Of a stretch of DNA of 7,239 nt, positions 5,470-7,239 are shown piece after piece. Where the stretch lies: positions 1 through 7,239 of the forward strand of contig JAISKQ010000057.1 in NCBI GenBank assembly GCA_031260865.1. The letters run 5' to 3'. Position 1 is the stretch's first letter. Each line of letters opens with the position of its first letter. The translations under genes were made by a program, and so were the position numbers. The notes under the pieces are model-generated. The model did not search any database, was not told the origin of the DNA, and saw only the letters and a program-made list of their open reading frames with translations. This DNA comes from Prevotella sp. GTDB taxonomy: Bacteria > Bacteroidota > Bacteroidia > Bacteroidales > Dysgonomonadaceae.

Positions 5470-7239
5470 TTATTCAGCCAATAATATCTGCATAATTTGT
5501 ACTGCCGCCTTAGTTACCGAAGTTCCGGGACCAAAGATAGCAGCCACACCGGCTTTGTACAAGAAGTCGTAGTCTTGAGCGGGAATAACCCCGCCGGCAA
5601 TTACCACAATGTCTTCACGACCAAGTTTTTTCAGTTCTGCGATTACCTGGGGCACAAGTGTTTTGTGACCGGCGGCAAGAGAAGAAACGCCCAGTACATT
5701 CACGTCGTTTTCCACAGCCTGACGGGCAGCTTCTTCCGGGGTCTGGAACAATGGTCCCATATCCACGTCAAAGCCACAGTCAGCATAACCTGTCGCTACA
5801 ACTTTTGCACCCCGGTCGTGTCCATCCTGCCCCATCTTAGCGATCATGATACGTGGTTGACGACCTTCTTTCTTCGCAAATTCATCCACAAGCTCTTTCG
5901 CTTCTTGGAATGTAGGGTCTTTTTTACTTTCTGATGAATACACGCCTGATATAGTTCTGATTACAGCTTTATAACGACCTGACACCTCTTCGCAAGCATC
6001 GGAGATTTCTCCCAGAGTAGCACGAAGGTGAGCCGCTTCCACAGCCAGCTCAAGCAGGTTACCTTTTTTAGTTCTGGCACATTCGGTAATAGCAGCCAAC
6101 GCTTTCTTTACCGCTTCATTGTCGCGTTTCGCTTTCAAGTCGTTCAAACGTTCAATCTGTTGACGACGTACTTCGGTGTTATCCACATCAAGAATATCAA
6201 TAGGGTCTTCTTTTTCAAGACGATATTTATTGATACCCACGATAGTTTGAGCGCCTGAGTCGATTTTAGCCTGAGTACGCGCGGCGGCTTCTTCGATACG
6301 CATCTTAGGAAGGCCTGTTTCAATAGCTTTCGCCATACCGCCCAGTTTTTGAACTTCCTGAATCAAATCCCATGCTTTGTGCACCAACTCATTGGTTAGT
6401 GTTTCCACATAGTATGAACCAGCCCAAGGGTCGATTTCCTTTGTGATATAGGTTTCTTCCTGAATGTATATCTGGGTATTGCGGGCAATACGAGCGGAGA
6501 AATCGGTAGGCAACGCGATAGCCTCATCCAAAGCGTTTGTATGCAATGATTGGGTATGACCAAGCGCGGCGGCCATCGCTTCGATACAAGTACGACCAAC
6601 GTTATTGAATGGATCCTGTTCCGTTAACGACCATCCTGATGTTTGGCAGTGAGTACGCAAAGCCAAAGATTTAGGATTTTTAGCTCCGAAGCTCTTCACT
6701 ATTTTAGCCCACAAGAGACGTCCCGCGCGCATCTTGGCAATCTCCATAAAATGGTTCATCCCAATTGCCCAGAAGAATGACAAACGAGGTGCAAAAGCAT
6801 CCACATCAATTCCGGCGTCGATACCGGCTTTCAGGTATTCCATACCATCGGCTAGCGTGTAAGCTAATTCAATATCGGCGGTTGCGCCTGCTTCCTGCAT
6901 ATGGTAACCGGAGATAGATATTGAGTTGAATTTAGGCATCTTTTGAGATGTGTATTCAAAGATGTCGGCAATGATCTTCATTGAAAATTCAGGTGGGTAA
7001 ATATAGGTATTACGCACCATAAACTCTTTAAGGATGTCGTTTTGGATTGTACCCGCCATTTCTTCCAATTTAGCTCCTTGTTCCAGACCCGCGTTGATAT
7101 AGAACGCAAGTACAGGCAACACCGCGCCGTTCATTGTCATCGAAACAGACATCTGACTCAATGGAATACCATCGAATAACACTTTCATATCTTCCACAGA
7201 GCAAATAGATACCCCGGCTTTACCGACGTCGCCTACTAC
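5470..7239 (-). CDS. scpA: Methylmalonyl-CoA mutase large subunit, N-terminus beyond the window
   Basis: This adenosylcobalamin enzyme (also called MutB) interconverts (R)-methylmalonyl-CoA and succinyl-CoA, part of the succinate-to-propionate route in Bacteroidales. The visible part is 589 residues and stays open to the right edge. It starts inside the barrel with [18 protein letters not shown], so about 125 residues are missing compared with the ~715-residue family; the internal GTG at 7197 is not the start. Residues are numbered from the edge. The substrate-binding barrel has [11 protein letters not shown] (74-84) and [11 protein letters not shown] (109-119, with Tyr112 and His113). The C-terminal B12-binding domain has DGHDRG (472-477) with cobalt-ligand His474, then SSLAAGH and GGVIP. 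It converges with dapA. The small subunit gene, if adjacent, would lie beyond the right edge. No frameshift or lost key residue is seen. Confidence 0.97.
   Translation of the reverse strand, partial: VVGDVGKAGVSICSVEDMKVLFDGIPLSQMSVSMTMNGAVLPVLAFYINAGLEQGAKLEEMAGTIQNDILKEFMVRNTYIYPPEFSMKIIADIFEYTSQKMPKFNSISISGYHMQEAGATADIELAYTLADGMEYLKAGIDAGIDVDAFAPRLSFFWAIGMNHFMEIAKMRAGRLLWAKIVKSFGAKNPKSLALRTHCQTSGWSLTEQDPFNNVGRTCIEAMAAALGHTQSLHTNALDEAIALPTDFSARIARNTQIYIQEETYITKEIDPWAGSYYVETLTNELVHKAWDLIQEVQKLGGMAKAIETGLPKMRIEEAAARTQAKIDSGAQTIVGINKYRLEKEDPIDILDVDNTEVRRQQIERLNDLKAKRDNEAVKKALAAITECARTKKGNLLELAVEAAHLRATLGEISDACEEVSGRYKAVIRTISGVYSSESKKDPTFQEAKELVDEFAKKEGRQPRIMIAKMGQDGHDRGAKVVATGYADCGFDVDMGPLFQTPEEAARQAVENDVNVLGVSSLAAGHKTLVPQVIAELKKLGREDIVVIAGGVIPAQDYDFLYKAGVAAIFGPGTSVTKAAVQIMQILLAE

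Noticed and set aside
7195..7197. GTG at 7197 as the start of the mutase gene
   Set aside because: The frame continues upstream to the window edge and encodes [13 protein letters not shown], which belongs to the conserved interior of the family.

Overview
The window reads as a piece of a Bacteroidota chromosome, most likely order Bacteroidales. The evidence is protein family character (LigA, GalK, DapA and methylmalonyl-CoA mutase all resemble Bacteroidales versions from memory), the absence of Shine-Dalgarno sequences before the genes, and promoter candidates of the Bacteroides type (TTTG near -33, TAnnTTTG near -7) instead of sigma-70 -35/-10 boxes. No database search was possible, so genus is not assigned.

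Layout from left to right. Bases 1-393 are a gene-free, higher-order repeat array: two ~189-bp composite units, each holding an A module and a B module, so that a conserved GTTACTTTTGTCACC core appears four times. A promoter candidate follows and drives ligA (NAD+-dependent DNA ligase, 499-2496, +). After 34 bp comes galK (galactokinase, 2531-3673, +). The next gap contains a 182-bp element with perfect 19-bp terminal inverted repeats and flanking TAA, which looks like a MITE. Then come a 170-residue protein resembling the Bacteroidota DUF6913 family (3909-4421, +) and dapA (4-hydroxy-tetrahydrodipicolinate synthase, 4490-5383, +), which has its own promoter candidate. A bidirectional hairpin terminator separates dapA from the convergent large subunit of methylmalonyl-CoA mutase (5470 to beyond the right edge, -), whose N-terminus is cut off by the window.

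Functionally this is a housekeeping region: DNA replication/repair (ligA), Leloir galactose use (galK), lysine/peptidoglycan precursor synthesis (dapA) and the B12-dependent succinate/propionate route (mutase). The genes are not one pathway. I see no defence system, CRISPR, prophage, tRNA or rRNA. The parts that gene annotation does not explain are the composite repeat array before ligA and the MITE-like element between galK and the small conserved gene. A smaller point of interest is an unusual stretch in the helix-hairpin-helix part of LigA.
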